A stretch of DNA of 42,875 nt from Alphaproteobacteria bacterium (GCA_023301585.1 JAMASZ010000014.1:1-42875); one strand, 5' to 3'; shown: positions 1 through 9,235, counted from the first letter of the stretch. Made by a program: numbers and translations. Notes: generated by a model not told the origin, from the sequence alone.

Positions 1-1449
1 ATTGTGGATCAAGCGGATGATGTTTATTTACATAACATCTCCGGTGTGGGGGATGCTGGTATTGATCCAGTGACAGGACTGGAAGACACTAGAAGTTCCG
101 TGATCGCCCTTGTAAATACAGGTGACGGTCGTGGGATACAGTTAGATAACCTAACAGCTAATAACATTGAAAACCTTGCGGATGTTAATGGTAGTCAGCA
201 GATTACAATAAATAATCCTAGAGGTACTATGATGAGTGGTGCCACCATCTGGTATTCAGACGCCACCCGTGGCCTCTATATTAATAACCTCCAGTTTAAT
301 TGGCATACACTAGGACGTGGTATTAACAATGCTATCGGTGGTAAGGGACAAACAAACAGTGCTCGTAAAGAGCATGTATATATAAAAGGTGGATTACTCC
401 AAGGTCGTCCGGGAGTCTCTCACGATTCTGAGATACAGAATGGTGCGTCAGGAGATTTGATCGCTATCCGCGATACTTCTAATTGGGCTATTGATGGCAC
501 AACTATCCTCGATAGTGGGGAGTACAGTGCAGATGGTGTACATGGGTCATCTGGTGGTCGTATAACTAATTGCTACATGGCACGAGCCAACGTATGCCAC
601 ATAACTGTAGGTTCTTTCACAGACGGGACCGGCACACAGTCTCCTACTTTAGATACTATAGTTGGAGGAAATATACTTGAGGATGCAGGCCTTAACCACG
701 ACGGTACTTTAGACTCGGCAACTATTCCAGCGATACGGGTATACAATACAGATAGAACATCTATCCTACCTAACCACATTAAGAATGCGGCTATTGGAAT
801 AGGGTACAGGGATGCGCTTAATACAGTAGCACACGATCAGACTATGATTAATGTGGATACAGTAAAAACCGCGATTGGTACGAATAGTTTTAAACTTCCT
901 CAAGGGGCTTCGTTTGGTACAACATCAGAAAATAGATGGGAGGCAGGGTTTAGTGGAGCTGGTGCATTAGCGAATAACTTCCCACAGAGCAACGTATCAC
1001 AAAATGCAGTGGTAGTGTCCACTGGAGTATACGATGTCACCTTCGATGTAGATACTGGTGCCGATGTATTAATGGCAGTACGGGCGATCTCTGCAACTCA
1101 AGAGAGAAAGTGTACTATATCAAGGATAGATGAGAAACTGTTTAGAGTGACGGTTACAGATTCATCGGGTGCGCCACGTAATACACAATTTCATATTGTT
1201 ATTGAAGATAGTAAGCAGAGATTTGATGCTAGCCCTATGCAAGTCGATTGTGCCGGGGCGGAATTAGATAGTCCGTTATTTAATAGTAAGTTGCCGGATG
1301 AAACCACATCCTCTACGGGAGCGGTCATAGACCTGAGTAACTATACAGTACCTGCAGGAGTTTCTGCAAGAGCTCAGCAACGTCGATGGCTCGGTGAGTT
1401 AATAGCCACTGACGGGTCAGTAACAAAGGAATGGAGTACATCCCCATGA
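1..1449 (+). CDS. Tailspike or tail fibre, parallel beta-helix type, 5' partial
   Basis: The frame is open to the first base, and the first possible start (GTG at 4) has no ribosome binding site and falls inside repetitive beta-strand sequence, so the N-terminal virion-binding part is missing. The visible 481 residues show short Asn/Gly/Asp-rich strands with repeated turns (for example around residues 60-250), typical of right-handed parallel beta-helix (pectate-lyase-like) tailspikes. The last ~120 residues look like a beta-sandwich or trimerisation tip. Known tailspikes of this class bind and often cleave surface polysaccharide. No catalytic residues can be assigned by eye. It is coupled by ATGA to the next gene. 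Beta-helix assignment is moderately sure; enzymatic activity is a guess. Confidence 0.7.
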   Translation: MVDQADDVYLHNISGVGDAGIDPVTGLEDTRSSVIALVNTGDGRGIQLDNLTANNIENLADVNGSQQITINNPRGTMMSGATIWYSDATRGLYINNLQFNWHTLGRGINNAIGGKGQTNSARKEHVYIKGGLLQGRPGVSHDSEIQNGASGDLIAIRDTSNWAIDGTTILDSGEYSADGVHGSSGGRITNCYMARANVCHITVGSFTDGTGTQSPTLDTIVGGNILEDAGLNHDGTLDSATIPAIRVYNTDRTSILPNHIKNAAIGIGYRDALNTVAHDQTMINVDTVKTAIGTNSFKLPQGASFGTTSENRWEAGFSGAGALANNFPQSNVSQNAVVVSTGVYDVTFDVDTGADVLMAVRAISATQERKCTISRIDEKLFRVTVTDSSGAPRNTQFHIVIEDSKQRFDASPMQVDCAGAELDSPLFNSKLPDETTSSTGAVIDLSNYTVPAGVSARAQQRRWLGELIATDGSVTKEWSTSP

Positions 1450-1997
1450 GTTTTCCAACATCAAATCCAATAGCTGCCGACACTCCACACCCTATTAATC
1501 CCTCAGCATTCGGAACTCGATTAATCGCTGAGGGTGTATGGGAATGGTTTCCAATTAACTCGGCCCCCGTGGAGGGGGTCACGGGTTCAACGGAGTCCGA
1601 ACAAGTGGTGGCCCTACAAGAGAGTCTTAACACCCTATCTAACGAAGTAATTAGCCTGTCTAATCAGACACAGCAACTAGAGTCTGCTACGACTGTCTTG
1701 GAAGAATTAGTAGAAACAATCGGAGATCCCATATTCCGTATGGGGTCGCCCTATGTAGTACAGGCTCTCGATAGACACAACGTGGTAATTACCGATGGAG
1801 ACATTTCTGTACCTGCCTTTGAAGTAGGTGAGGCGCCAGCTACAATCAATGTATACAACATGAACTCGGATGATAAGACAATCACCGGTACTAACTACAC
1901 TGGGATAGACACTATTGAAGGTAACGGTGTAGCAGTATTCCTCATCACTGATGACGGAAGTGGTCCACAGACCGAGGGTGTTGGTGGTAGGGCATGA
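1446..1997 (+). CDS. Coiled-coil tail-associated protein (hypothetical)
   Basis: A 183-aa protein starting at the ATG that overlaps the tailspike stop (ATGA). An upstream ATG at 1431 in the same frame is less likely because it lies inside the tailspike gene. Residues ~45-95 form a heptad-like Leu/Val/Gln-rich segment (probable trimeric coiled coil). The C-terminal ~80 residues are predicted beta-rich. It lies between a tailspike and a PL14-like protein and overlaps the latter by 4 bp, so the three are probably made together as adsorption apparatus. It could be a tailspike adaptor or a short fibre. I recognise no family. Confidence 0.65.
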   Translation: MSFPTSNPIAADTPHPINPSAFGTRLIAEGVWEWFPINSAPVEGVTGSTESEQVVALQESLNTLSNEVISLSNQTQQLESATTVLEELVETIGDPIFRMGSPYVVQALDRHNVVITDGDISVPAFEVGEAPATINVYNMNSDDKTITGTNYTGIDTIEGNGVAVFLITDDGSGPQTEGVGGRA

Positions 1998-3112
1998 TCC
2001 TCTTAGCGGTTATGTCACCTACTCCTACTCCTGTCATAGAACAGGAACGTCATACACTAACCTCCCACCTAGCTGGTGGGGAGCTGTTTGTAGGGGATAC
2101 AATTACTTTTGAGTATGCCGACGGAGTGCCCTTAGACGGAGAGACTGTTGATGTGTTTGTCGGCACTGTCGATCAGGGGCCATCCACATCTTCAGGGGAT
2201 TACGTACTAAACAATATCCCTTCTGATGCTACCTCCATCACACTGAACCAGTTAATTGGCGGAGTATTCACAGGGGTATCGACTACGATACCAATGGTAT
2301 TTCCAGCATCAGAAGGGACGTTGATTGCTCACATGGGGCCATTCGGCCCTATAGTTAATGAAGGCAATTGGAGCCGTACAGCTTGGGCTAACGCTTGGGG
2401 AGTACCTGCATCGGATATCTTCTATACACAGGGAGACGATAGAGTATCTACTGTAGATATAAATGGCACCAGATGGCTTAGTGCTAAACACGCGGCACTG
2501 GACAGTGCATCGTCCGGTAATATACAGACTGCTCTAGGACTGACCAAAGGTCGTCATTATATCTTTGAACAAACGGTCATGCTGCCAGATCCATTTAGTT
2601 TTGGTGGGCCTAGCTTAGGTACACAGGCTATAAAGATGGGAGCAGGTATTGCTCAGGGCCGTGACAATAATGGACTGATACTTGGTGGAGGCAATATTGC
2701 ATCTGATGCTTCTTCAGTACGGATGTACTCAAGGGGGGATGGCAGTAAACCATATACTTATCCTGAAGATCGTGAATCTGTACAACTAGGTGAAAACCCT
2801 GCTTTTGGAGATGAATACCCTAGAGGTGTAAACCGGTTTATGAATAATGGCCCTAAGTTAATACCGGGACAAGAACACAATATGAAGATTGAAGTATACC
2901 TCAACGATGTTGGACAATCAAACGGTTGGATGAAGCAGTGGCACGATGGTGTATTACACGTTGATGAACAGAATATGAGCTGGACTACAAGTAATGACCC
3001 ACGTTGGGACACTGCATGGTTCGCCTCGTATCATGGTGGAAACGATAGTTTCAATCCCGCATTCGATGTCCGTATACTATACCGAGATCAGAAATACTAT
3101 AGAGTTGCATAA
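1994..3112 (+). CDS. Tail protein with polysaccharide lyase 14-like domain (probable depolymerase)
   Basis: A 372-aa protein. Residues ~10-105 are a beta-rich Ig-like region that may anchor the protein. From ~110 the sequence has the layout of the alginate lyase/PL14-type jelly-roll: a WSRTAWANAW opening, a long beta-sandwich core, a segment of the form N-G-W-x-K-x-W-x-D-G near residues 312-321, and a closing stretch with aromatic and GG residues (FASYHGGND). PL14 enzymes cleave uronic-acid polysaccharides such as alginate by beta-elimination. Here the protein would expose the receptor or clear capsule or biofilm. It starts at an ATGA overlap with the previous gene; ATG codons at 1994 and 2012 are both possible. 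Fold call is moderate; substrate is unknown. Confidence 0.62.
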   Translation: MILLAVMSPTPTPVIEQERHTLTSHLAGGELFVGDTITFEYADGVPLDGETVDVFVGTVDQGPSTSSGDYVLNNIPSDATSITLNQLIGGVFTGVSTTIPMVFPASEGTLIAHMGPFGPIVNEGNWSRTAWANAWGVPASDIFYTQGDDRVSTVDINGTRWLSAKHAALDSASSGNIQTALGLTKGRHYIFEQTVMLPDPFSFGGPSLGTQAIKMGAGIAQGRDNNGLILGGGNIASDASSVRMYSRGDGSKPYTYPEDRESVQLGENPAFGDEYPRGVNRFMNNGPKLIPGQEHNMKIEVYLNDVGQSNGWMKQWHDGVLHVDEQNMSWTTSNDPRWDTAWFASYHGGNDSFNPAFDVRILYRDQKYYRVA

Positions 3113-3115
3113 CAT

Positions 3116-4699
3116 ATGACTAAAGATGAGAGGAGGACACTATTAGAGAACGACCTATGGATGTACGCACAGTTTGTTCTCCCTCATTATTCATTTGGAG
3201 ACATACACAAGGATGTGTTTCAACTCATAGGTGCCTCTAACAGACATGAAGTAAACCCAAACATACTGGCACTGATACCACGAGATCACTTGAAGAGTGT
3301 GATGGTAGCAGTGTACAGCTCATGGCGGGTAGCACGTAACCCAGCCTATACGATACTATATATCTCAGCGAATGAGGATCTAGGTAGACTACAGATGTCA
3401 TTCATTCAAAACATCTTTCAAGGGAAGGAGTTCAGGGCACTATGGCCTGACCACTTCATACCAGAGGTAGGACGAAGGGACAAGTGGACTAGCTTATCTG
3501 TAAACACAGATCATCCTATTCGTATCGCTCGTAACATACGAGATGAGACTATCGCAGTCAAGACAGTCAAGGCAGATAAGACAGGCCGTCACCCCGATGA
3601 GATTATCTATGACGATCTGGTAGTACCTAACAATGCATACACTGAGCTGGGACGAGGAGAGGTACGTAAGGGTGCATCAGAGGCCGTCTCTCTGGCTAAG
3701 AGCAACGCTCTAATGACAGCAGTGGGTACAGTCTACCACCCCAAAGATCAATACGCCATATGGAAGGACAGCTCCTATCAGGAGTACACTGACGATGGAG
3801 AGTACATCGGAGAGAAGAACCTCTGGCATGTAATCGAACATCAGGTGGAAGATCAAGGTGACGGTACAGGTAACTACCTTTGGCCTAGAGTCTGGAACCC
3901 TGCTCTTAAAGAGTGGTTTGGTTGGGGTATACAGAGCATCAGTAAGAAGAAGGCGGAGTATATTAGTAATGGTGAGAGCACTCAGTTCTACGCTCAGTAC
4001 TACATGGAAGCGAATGACCCTAGTAGTCATCGTCTCCGCTATGATTCATTTAACTACTTCAATCCGAAGCACCTCCTATTCAAGAGAGAGGAAGGCCATT
4101 GGGAATACAGTGGTAAGAAGCTCACCATCGGATGTTACATGGATGCAGCAACGACAGACGCAGGAAGTAGGAACGCTAAGAAAGCTGACTACACCGCTCT
4201 GGCAGTTGTGGGTATTGATACTGAAGGATTCTATTACGTTCTTCAGTTGGAACAATTCCAAACAGATAAACGTACTGTATACTATGACTGGGTAATCCAG
4301 CTATGGAAGAAGTGGGGCTTCAAGAGACTAGACATAGAACTAGAGAGTGCAGGTAAGATCATTGCTGAAGGGATGAAAGAGCAGCTTCGTAAGGATGGCT
4401 ATTCTCTTATCGTAGAAGGTAGGCCAGCACCACGTGGTATCAGTAAGGCAGAGCGTCATGCTTCAATCACGATACCCCGCTATGAACAACAGGTAGTCCT
4501 ACACAATAAAGGTGGGTGGACTACAGAGCTAGAGGAACAGCTCGTTAAGGAACGACCAGCTCACGATGATCTACTTGATGTAGTCACTATGGGTATCGAG
4601 CAGCTCAAGCAACCGTACAAGGCCCACTGGTCCTTCTCGGGAGAAGAGGATGGCGGTAGCGTTATCGCTGCACACAATAGATTTGGTGGGAGAAGATAA
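3116..4699 (+). CDS. terL: Terminase large subunit (packaging ATPase and nuclease)
   Basis: This is the motor that pumps DNA into the procapsid and cuts it. The 527-aa length is normal for the family. The N-terminal ATPase has a deviant Walker A at residues ~55-61 (PRDHLKS), an adenine-side FVLPHYSFGD opening, and Walker B plus catalytic acids at ~163-168 (IIYDDL). The C-terminal RNase H-like nuclease shows an acidic residue in MDAATTDAG (D343), an E-rich strand ~406-410, and the DDLLD cluster ~484-488. It overlaps the portal start (TAATG). Unusually, it directly follows tail adhesin genes, and no small terminase subunit is recognisable next to it. That subunit may lie outside the window or be too divergent to spot. 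Confidence 0.96.
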   Translation: MTKDERRTLLENDLWMYAQFVLPHYSFGDIHKDVFQLIGASNRHEVNPNILALIPRDHLKSVMVAVYSSWRVARNPAYTILYISANEDLGRLQMSFIQNIFQGKEFRALWPDHFIPEVGRRDKWTSLSVNTDHPIRIARNIRDETIAVKTVKADKTGRHPDEIIYDDLVVPNNAYTELGRGEVRKGASEAVSLAKSNALMTAVGTVYHPKDQYAIWKDSSYQEYTDDGEYIGEKNLWHVIEHQVEDQGDGTGNYLWPRVWNPALKEWFGWGIQSISKKKAEYISNGESTQFYAQYYMEANDPSSHRLRYDSFNYFNPKHLLFKREEGHWEYSGKKLTIGCYMDAATTDAGSRNAKKADYTALAVVGIDTEGFYYVLQLEQFQTDKRTVYYDWVIQLWKKWGFKRLDIELESAGKIIAEGMKEQLRKDGYSLIVEGRPAPRGISKAERHASITIPRYEQQVVLHNKGGWTTELEEQLVKERPAHDDLLDVVTMGIEQLKQPYKAHWSFSGEEDGGSVIAAHNRFGGRR

Positions 4700-6504
4700 T
4701 GGATGGTACTGGTAATGTACTAGATGCACAATGGATGCAAGTCAGAGACCATAAGGATCTCATTGCTTCTTACATAACAGAGCGCTGGACCCAGTTCTTC
4801 CACAGCGAGGAACGATCCAAGTGGAGAAAAGAGGCGAGAGAGGTACGTGACTTCCGGTACGCTACAGACACACGTAGCACCAGTAACAGTACCAACTCAC
4901 TAAGCCACAGTACTCACCTACCTAAGATTACACAGGTAGCTGATACACTAGAGGCTCACTATTCGGATGCTATGTTCCCACACAGTCGGTGGCTACAGTT
5001 CATAGCTGGGGACCAGAAGGCCAACACTGATACTAACCGTAGGCTCATTGAGACCTACATCCACTCTCGTCATACTCTATCAGGGTATGAGAAAGAGATG
5101 GCCCTATTGATTAGGGACTGGGTAGATGAGGGCAACTGTTTTGTTGAGGTACTATGGAAGTCCAAGACAGCGGGTGATGACAATGGTATTCTACGTAAGG
5201 CGTTTGTAGGGCCACAGATACGGAGATTAGATCCTCGTAGGATAGCATTCAATACCAAAGCTAACTCCTTCCATGATAGCTGGAAGATAGTACAGTCTAT
5301 TAAGACTAGGGGAGACATAGCACAGGACATACTCGATGAGTCACTGAGCGAGAAGTACCGTACTGTCCTCATGGAGGTGGAACAGTTCAGAGGCTACGCC
5401 AGTCAGTACAGCACTGATCTAGGTGAGTGGGGGGATGAGGAATACTCAGGCTTCGGTACTAACTCTAGCTACTTTGGAGATGGAGATGCTGTAGAGCTAC
5501 TCACTTTCTATGGTAGTATCTATGACACAGACTCACAGGAGATGCACCTCAATAAGAAGATTGTTGTAGTGGATCGTAAGTGGGTACTGATGAACGAGAG
5601 TGTAGAGACATGGGACGGTAAGCCCCACATCTACCATAGTGCATGGAGAGAGAAACCAAACACACTCCTCGGTATGGGTCCGTTACAGAACCTAACCGGT
5701 ATGCAGTATATGATTAACCACCTACAGAATACTAAGGCTGATGCCTTTGATAAGATGGTTAGCCCGGATAGATTGTTCTCTAACATAGAGGATGCCAAAA
5801 GACAGATAGATGGTAGTACCCACTTCTATGCACATGATGGAGGTAAGGTAACTAACATCCTTCCCGATACTACTATACTTAACGCTGACTTCCAGCTCAA
5901 TGAACTTGAGAGGAAGATGGAAGAGTATGCCGGGGTACCCCCTGAAGCTTTTGGCTTTAAGACTCCCGGTGAGCAGACTAAGTTTGAAGTATCAGAAAGA
6001 ATCAACGGAGCAGCTAGACTGTTCCAGAATAGAATCAAGAAGTTTGAGAGAGAGGTGATCGAACCCTCTGTCAATGCTGAGCTTGAGTTAGCGAAGGTGC
6101 ATCTCGATAATAACTTACAGGTGCTAGCCTCCCGACAGGAGGGTGATGTCTTTGAGACGATAACACCAGAGCTAATCAGGAACCAAGGTACACTCATGGC
6201 TAAGGGAGCACAGCACTACGCTCAACAGGCTAGGATGGTACAGGAACTCAGTAACTTCATGCAAGTGCTAGCGCAAGATCCAGAGGTGAGGATTCACTTC
6301 CCACCTAAGAAGATTGCTATGGCATTTAACTCACTACTCGGCGGGTTCCATCAGAAGGATGGTATCTACGAAGAGTACGGACGGTTGGTGGAGCAGGTCG
6401 AAGCCCAGCAATACCAACAAGCTGCTGCTAGCATGGTAGATCAAGCCAGCATAGCTCAGCAACAACTCGATGACCCCGAGGGCTTAGGCCCACAACAACC
6501 GTAA
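4699..6504 (+). CDS. Portal (head-tail connector) protein
   Basis: A 601-aa protein directly after the terminase, the usual place and size for a podovirus portal. It forms the dodecameric ring through which DNA enters and leaves, on which the terminase and tail tubular A dock. The N-terminal half is alpha/beta with many Trp/Arg residues (residues 10-60). The middle has the wing or stem type beta region. Residues ~395-475 hold a long helix-rich stretch with PPEAFGFKTPGEQTKFEV. The C-terminal ~60 residues are Gln/Ala-rich, resembling the flexible barrel or tail ends of T7-like portals. Start is fixed by TAATG overlap with terL. Confidence 0.92.
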   Translation: MDGTGNVLDAQWMQVRDHKDLIASYITERWTQFFHSEERSKWRKEAREVRDFRYATDTRSTSNSTNSLSHSTHLPKITQVADTLEAHYSDAMFPHSRWLQFIAGDQKANTDTNRRLIETYIHSRHTLSGYEKEMALLIRDWVDEGNCFVEVLWKSKTAGDDNGILRKAFVGPQIRRLDPRRIAFNTKANSFHDSWKIVQSIKTRGDIAQDILDESLSEKYRTVLMEVEQFRGYASQYSTDLGEWGDEEYSGFGTNSSYFGDGDAVELLTFYGSIYDTDSQEMHLNKKIVVVDRKWVLMNESVETWDGKPHIYHSAWREKPNTLLGMGPLQNLTGMQYMINHLQNTKADAFDKMVSPDRLFSNIEDAKRQIDGSTHFYAHDGGKVTNILPDTTILNADFQLNELERKMEEYAGVPPEAFGFKTPGEQTKFEVSERINGAARLFQNRIKKFEREVIEPSVNAELELAKVHLDNNLQVLASRQEGDVFETITPELIRNQGTLMAKGAQHYAQQARMVQELSNFMQVLAQDPEVRIHFPPKKIAMAFNSLLGGFHQKDGIYEEYGRLVEQVEAQQYQQAAASMVDQASIAQQQLDDPEGLGPQQP

Positions 6505-6519
6505 GGAGACTCTTACACC

Positions 6520-7296
6520 GTGACCAATTTTGCACAAGCAGCAGCAGACCAAGCAGCAGCAAATACCCCTCCTGCACAGGAGACGTTTCAAGAGGCAGCA
6601 TCGACCCATGCTCCTACCCCTCAGATCGCTACTCCCCTAGACAATGGGGCTATTGTAGTTGGTGGTAAGATGTACCATCCAGAGGCAGCCGCGAAGAAGA
6701 TAGAGAATGCTGACACGCATATCACTACCCTCGAACGGGAGAATGCCGAAAAGGACGCCACAACATTAAAGTTGTTGGAGAGAATTGAGGCGCTAGAAAA
6801 GGATCGAAATACTACAGATGCAATTGACAGGTTGGTAGCAGCACAGCCCATCGTACCAGCTACCCCAGCTCCAGAACCTCTTCCTACACAGGAGGTCAGT
6901 AAGGAGGAACTTGTACAGGCAGCAGTAGATTCGATTAAAGGTGAACAGGTAGCACAGAAGCAATCAGCTAACCTCGACGCCTGTATAGCAGAAGCACAGA
7001 CTGCGTTTGGTGACGACTATGGTGTCAAAGTAGATGCCGCCGGAGCCAAGCATGGAATGAACTTCGATCAAATAATGGAGATGGCTCGTAATCAGCCGTC
7101 AGTATTCAAAGCTCTGTTTATACCAGAAGGTGCAGCAGCAGGCAAACCGGATACTACTCGGTCCTCAACTATTGGTGGGCTAGGTCAGGAAGGATTCGCT
7201 CCTCCTGCCAAACGAAAGTCCTACCTCAACATGAGTGCTAAAGAACGAAACGCAGAAATTACTCGGCGCATGAATGCGCTCTCTAACCCAGGATAA
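6520..7296 (+). CDS. Capsid assembly scaffolding protein
   Basis: A 258-aa acidic, Ala/Pro/Gln-rich protein between portal and capsid. Position, composition and a central helical coiled coil (residues ~60-110, ERENAEKD and IEALEKDR) fit a T7 gp9-like scaffold, which directs procapsid assembly and then leaves. The C-terminal end is basic and helical (KRKSYLNMSAKERNAEITRRMNAL), as expected for the capsid-binding helix-turn-helix of scaffolds. It starts with GTG, preceded by AAGGAG at a long spacing of about 11-12 bases. Confidence 0.85.
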   Translation: MTNFAQAAADQAAANTPPAQETFQEAASTHAPTPQIATPLDNGAIVVGGKMYHPEAAAKKIENADTHITTLERENAEKDATTLKLLERIEALEKDRNTTDAIDRLVAAQPIVPATPAPEPLPTQEVSKEELVQAAVDSIKGEQVAQKQSANLDACIAEAQTAFGDDYGVKVDAAGAKHGMNFDQIMEMARNQPSVFKALFIPEGAAAGKPDTTRSSTIGGLGQEGFAPPAKRKSYLNMSAKERNAEITRRMNALSNPG

Positions 7297-7302
7297 TAAC
7301 TA

Positions 7303-7662
7303 ATGAAGACCTGTAATAGGTGTTTCAAAAGTAAGCCTACTGGGATGTTTTATAAGAGAGCAGTTTTGAAAGGCGGACATATGCTGCACTGCAAAGAGTG
7401 TTCAGAGAGTGACCAGAGGCTTATACGTTATCGTCTTGACGACAAGGCGTATGAAGCACTGCTACAATCTCAAGACTACTCCTGCGGTGTTTGTACTAAG
7501 CCACTCTCCGATGTAAAGAAAATTGCTATAGACCACTGCCATGAGACAGGGGACATAAGAGGAATCTTGTGCTCTCCTTGTAACGTAGCTATTGGTATGC
7601 TTGGAGATAATATCTCCGGGTTACAAAAGGCGATAAAGTACCTCAACTTAACGGAAACTTAA
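7303..7662 (+). CDS. Recombination endonuclease VII-like (free-standing HNH-type) nuclease
   Basis: A 119-aa protein with the full endonuclease VII signature: an N-terminal zinc knuckle (C4-x2-C7, C30-x2-C33), then C61-x2-C64, the DHCH active-site run (D77-H80), the G-D-I-R-G-I-L-C turn, and C90-x2-C93-N94 followed by the helix ML-GD-N. Family members cleave branched DNA or act as selfish homing nucleases. It sits alone between scaffold and capsid, inside the most conserved virion gene pair, separated by 6 bp from scaffold and 4 bp from capsid. This supports a mobile homing nuclease rather than a core packaging function, but a role in resolving replicated DNA before packaging is possible. A separate RuvC-like resolvase exists at 25826-26341. 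Confidence 0.9.
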   Translation: MKTCNRCFKSKPTGMFYKRAVLKGGHMLHCKECSESDQRLIRYRLDDKAYEALLQSQDYSCGVCTKPLSDVKKIAIDHCHETGDIRGILCSPCNVAIGMLGDNISGLQKAIKYLNLTET

Positions 7663-7666
7663 TATT

Positions 7667-8674
7667 ATGGCGGGTAATACAACCTCCAATACACAAGCAC
7701 TACACCGACGTGATGTCTACTCTGACGTTATTCAAGACGAACTGACCGAGGGCTTTCTACCTGAAGGCCTAGCCCGTGATGTATCTGACTTCCCTGATGG
7801 CTCCAAGTTGCTCATCCCCACCTTTGGTGAGGTAGTAATCAAGGATGTCGTAGAAGATCAGGAGACTCCTGTTGATGCTATCGACACTGGCCGTATCGAG
7901 CTGGAGATCAGCGAGCACAAAGGTGCTGGTATCTCCATCACTGATGAGAACCGTGAGGATGGTTATTACATCCAACAGTTCGACAGTGCTGCTCCCGGCA
8001 AGATGCTTCATGGTCTCAAGGAAGTATATGAGACTGACCTGTTGATGACAGGTGAGGTAGGTCAGACACAAGGTGACGCTAACCAGATCAATGGTTTTGC
8101 TCATCGTTGGGTAGCCTCTGGTGCCAATGGTCAACTTGGTCTCTCCGATTTCTCTTACGCTAAGACAGCGTTCTTGAAAGCGAAGGCACCTGACATGGGT
8201 ATCATCGCAATCGTAGATCCAATCTCCGAGCTGTCCTTGAACCGACTGTCTAACATTGCTAACGTATCTAACAACCCTCACTTCGAGGGCATTGTAGAGA
8301 CTGGCTTTGCTAAGGGCATGAAGTTCATTAAGAACATCTTCGGTGTTGATGTCTACATGAGTAACCGCTTGCCACGTGTTGCCTCTGAGGTGATTGATAC
8401 TACTGCTAACGCAGGTATCCCCGCCCCTGACGGTGAGACTGGTGTACAAACCGGCGCTAAGACAGCAACTGATGCCTACGCGATGCAGTTTATGATCGTC
8501 GCTGATGACATGACTACTCCGTACATGAGTGCATGGCGTCGAACTCCCTCGGTAACATACTTCCGAGATGAGCCACGAAGACGTGACATCTACTACGTCA
8601 CAACTCGCTACGGTTTCGGTATGCAGCGTCCACAGACGTTGGCTACTTGCCTCGTATCTGCAACACAGTACTAA
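7667..8674 (+). CDS. Major capsid protein
   Basis: A 335-aa protein with the position, length and composition of a podovirus HK97-fold capsid protein. A polar N-arm leads into an E-loop-like stretch (KLLIPTFGEVVIKDVV), a P-domain helix with G-L-K-E-V-Y-E, and a C-terminal A-domain ending in R-R-D-I-Y-Y-V-T-T-R-Y-G-F-G-M. Codon use is strongly skewed toward C-ending codons compared with the neighbouring endonuclease gene, as expected for the most abundant virion protein. The ribosome binding site is weak (GGAA about 10 bases upstream) and lies inside the end of the endonuclease gene, so the nuclease insertion has changed the capsid leader. Confidence 0.92.
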   Translation: MAGNTTSNTQALHRRDVYSDVIQDELTEGFLPEGLARDVSDFPDGSKLLIPTFGEVVIKDVVEDQETPVDAIDTGRIELEISEHKGAGISITDENREDGYYIQQFDSAAPGKMLHGLKEVYETDLLMTGEVGQTQGDANQINGFAHRWVASGANGQLGLSDFSYAKTAFLKAKAPDMGIIAIVDPISELSLNRLSNIANVSNNPHFEGIVETGFAKGMKFIKNIFGVDVYMSNRLPRVASEVIDTTANAGIPAPDGETGVQTGAKTATDAYAMQFMIVADDMTTPYMSAWRRTPSVTYFRDEPRRRDIYYVTTRYGFGMQRPQTLATCLVSATQY

Positions 8675-8689
8675 TAGGAGCTTTAACTA

Positions 8690-9193
8690 ATGACTCGTGA
8701 CGGACAGAACGTCGTAATTACTGGTGGTGTCAAGGGCAACCTAGCCACTACCTCGTATGGTCCTCGTAAGACCAATAAGACTACCGCATCCTCTCGGCCT
8801 ATGTCGACAGTGCGGCGAGAGCTGGTACTCCAGCTTGACGGAGATCAAAACCCTACGTTGGTGGCTGACTTCCGTAATCAGACTCTCACTAGTATCCCCA
8901 AAGGCTCTTTTGTCACTGACATGATTGCCTATAGTGAGACAGGTGCAACGATCTCGTTGTCCCTGACTGATGAAGACGGTAACGTATCACCCGCTAAAGC
9001 CCTCACACCTTCTGCAGGTGAGTGGGATGCAGACCGGGACTGTGATGTATCCTGCCTTGCCAACACTCAGGTGACTGGTACTATCTCTGCTGGTGGCACA
9101 GCAGTGGTACTGGTAGGCTATATGGCGACCGAAACTACGGGCGATAACGGTGTACTAGCGCGAGCTGGTGACACTCCAAGCGTAGACCTGTAA
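8690..9193 (+). CDS. Small head protein, possibly capsid decoration protein
   Basis: A 167-aa Thr/Ser/Gly-rich protein directly after the capsid gene with an AGGAG ribosome binding site. After a basic, disordered ~40-residue N-terminus, the remainder alternates hydrophobic and polar residues in the manner of a beta-sandwich (residues ~45-155). It has the capsid-like C-rich codon usage of a highly expressed gene. It lies before a strong terminator, so it is co-transcribed with the capsid at high dose. This pattern fits decoration or head-fibre proteins. I do not recognise the family; the role is inferred from place and abundance signals. Confidence 0.6.
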   Translation: MTRDGQNVVITGGVKGNLATTSYGPRKTNKTTASSRPMSTVRRELVLQLDGDQNPTLVADFRNQTLTSIPKGSFVTDMIAYSETGATISLSLTDEDGNVSPAKALTPSAGEWDADRDCDVSCLANTQVTGTISAGGTAVVLVGYMATETTGDNGVLARAGDTPSVDL

Positions 9194-9199
9194 GTGACT

Positions 9200-9224
9200 G
9201 GGGGTCGAGAGGCCCCCTTTCTTT
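9200..9224 (+). terminator. Intrinsic terminator after the capsid genes
   Basis: GGGGGTC-GAGA-GGCCCCC forms a 7-bp stem (one G-T pair) closed by a GNRA tetraloop and is followed by TTTCTTT. It begins 7 bases after the stop of the small head protein and lies just before the ribosome binding site of tail tubular A. In T7-like phages a partial terminator after the capsid gene keeps capsid expression higher than tail genes. The same logic applies here by inference. Confidence 0.85.
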
Positions 9225-9235
9225 AGGAGGACATG

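Noticed and set aside
3858-4295. A 145-aa + frame inside the terminase gene
   Set aside because: Overlaps the conserved nuclease domain in another frame, with Ser/Thr/Arg-biased shadow composition and no ribosome binding site.
7769-8449. A 226-aa open frame on the - strand inside the capsid gene
   Set aside because: It is the mirror of a gene with strong C-ending codon bias, which removes stops on the opposite strand. No family features.
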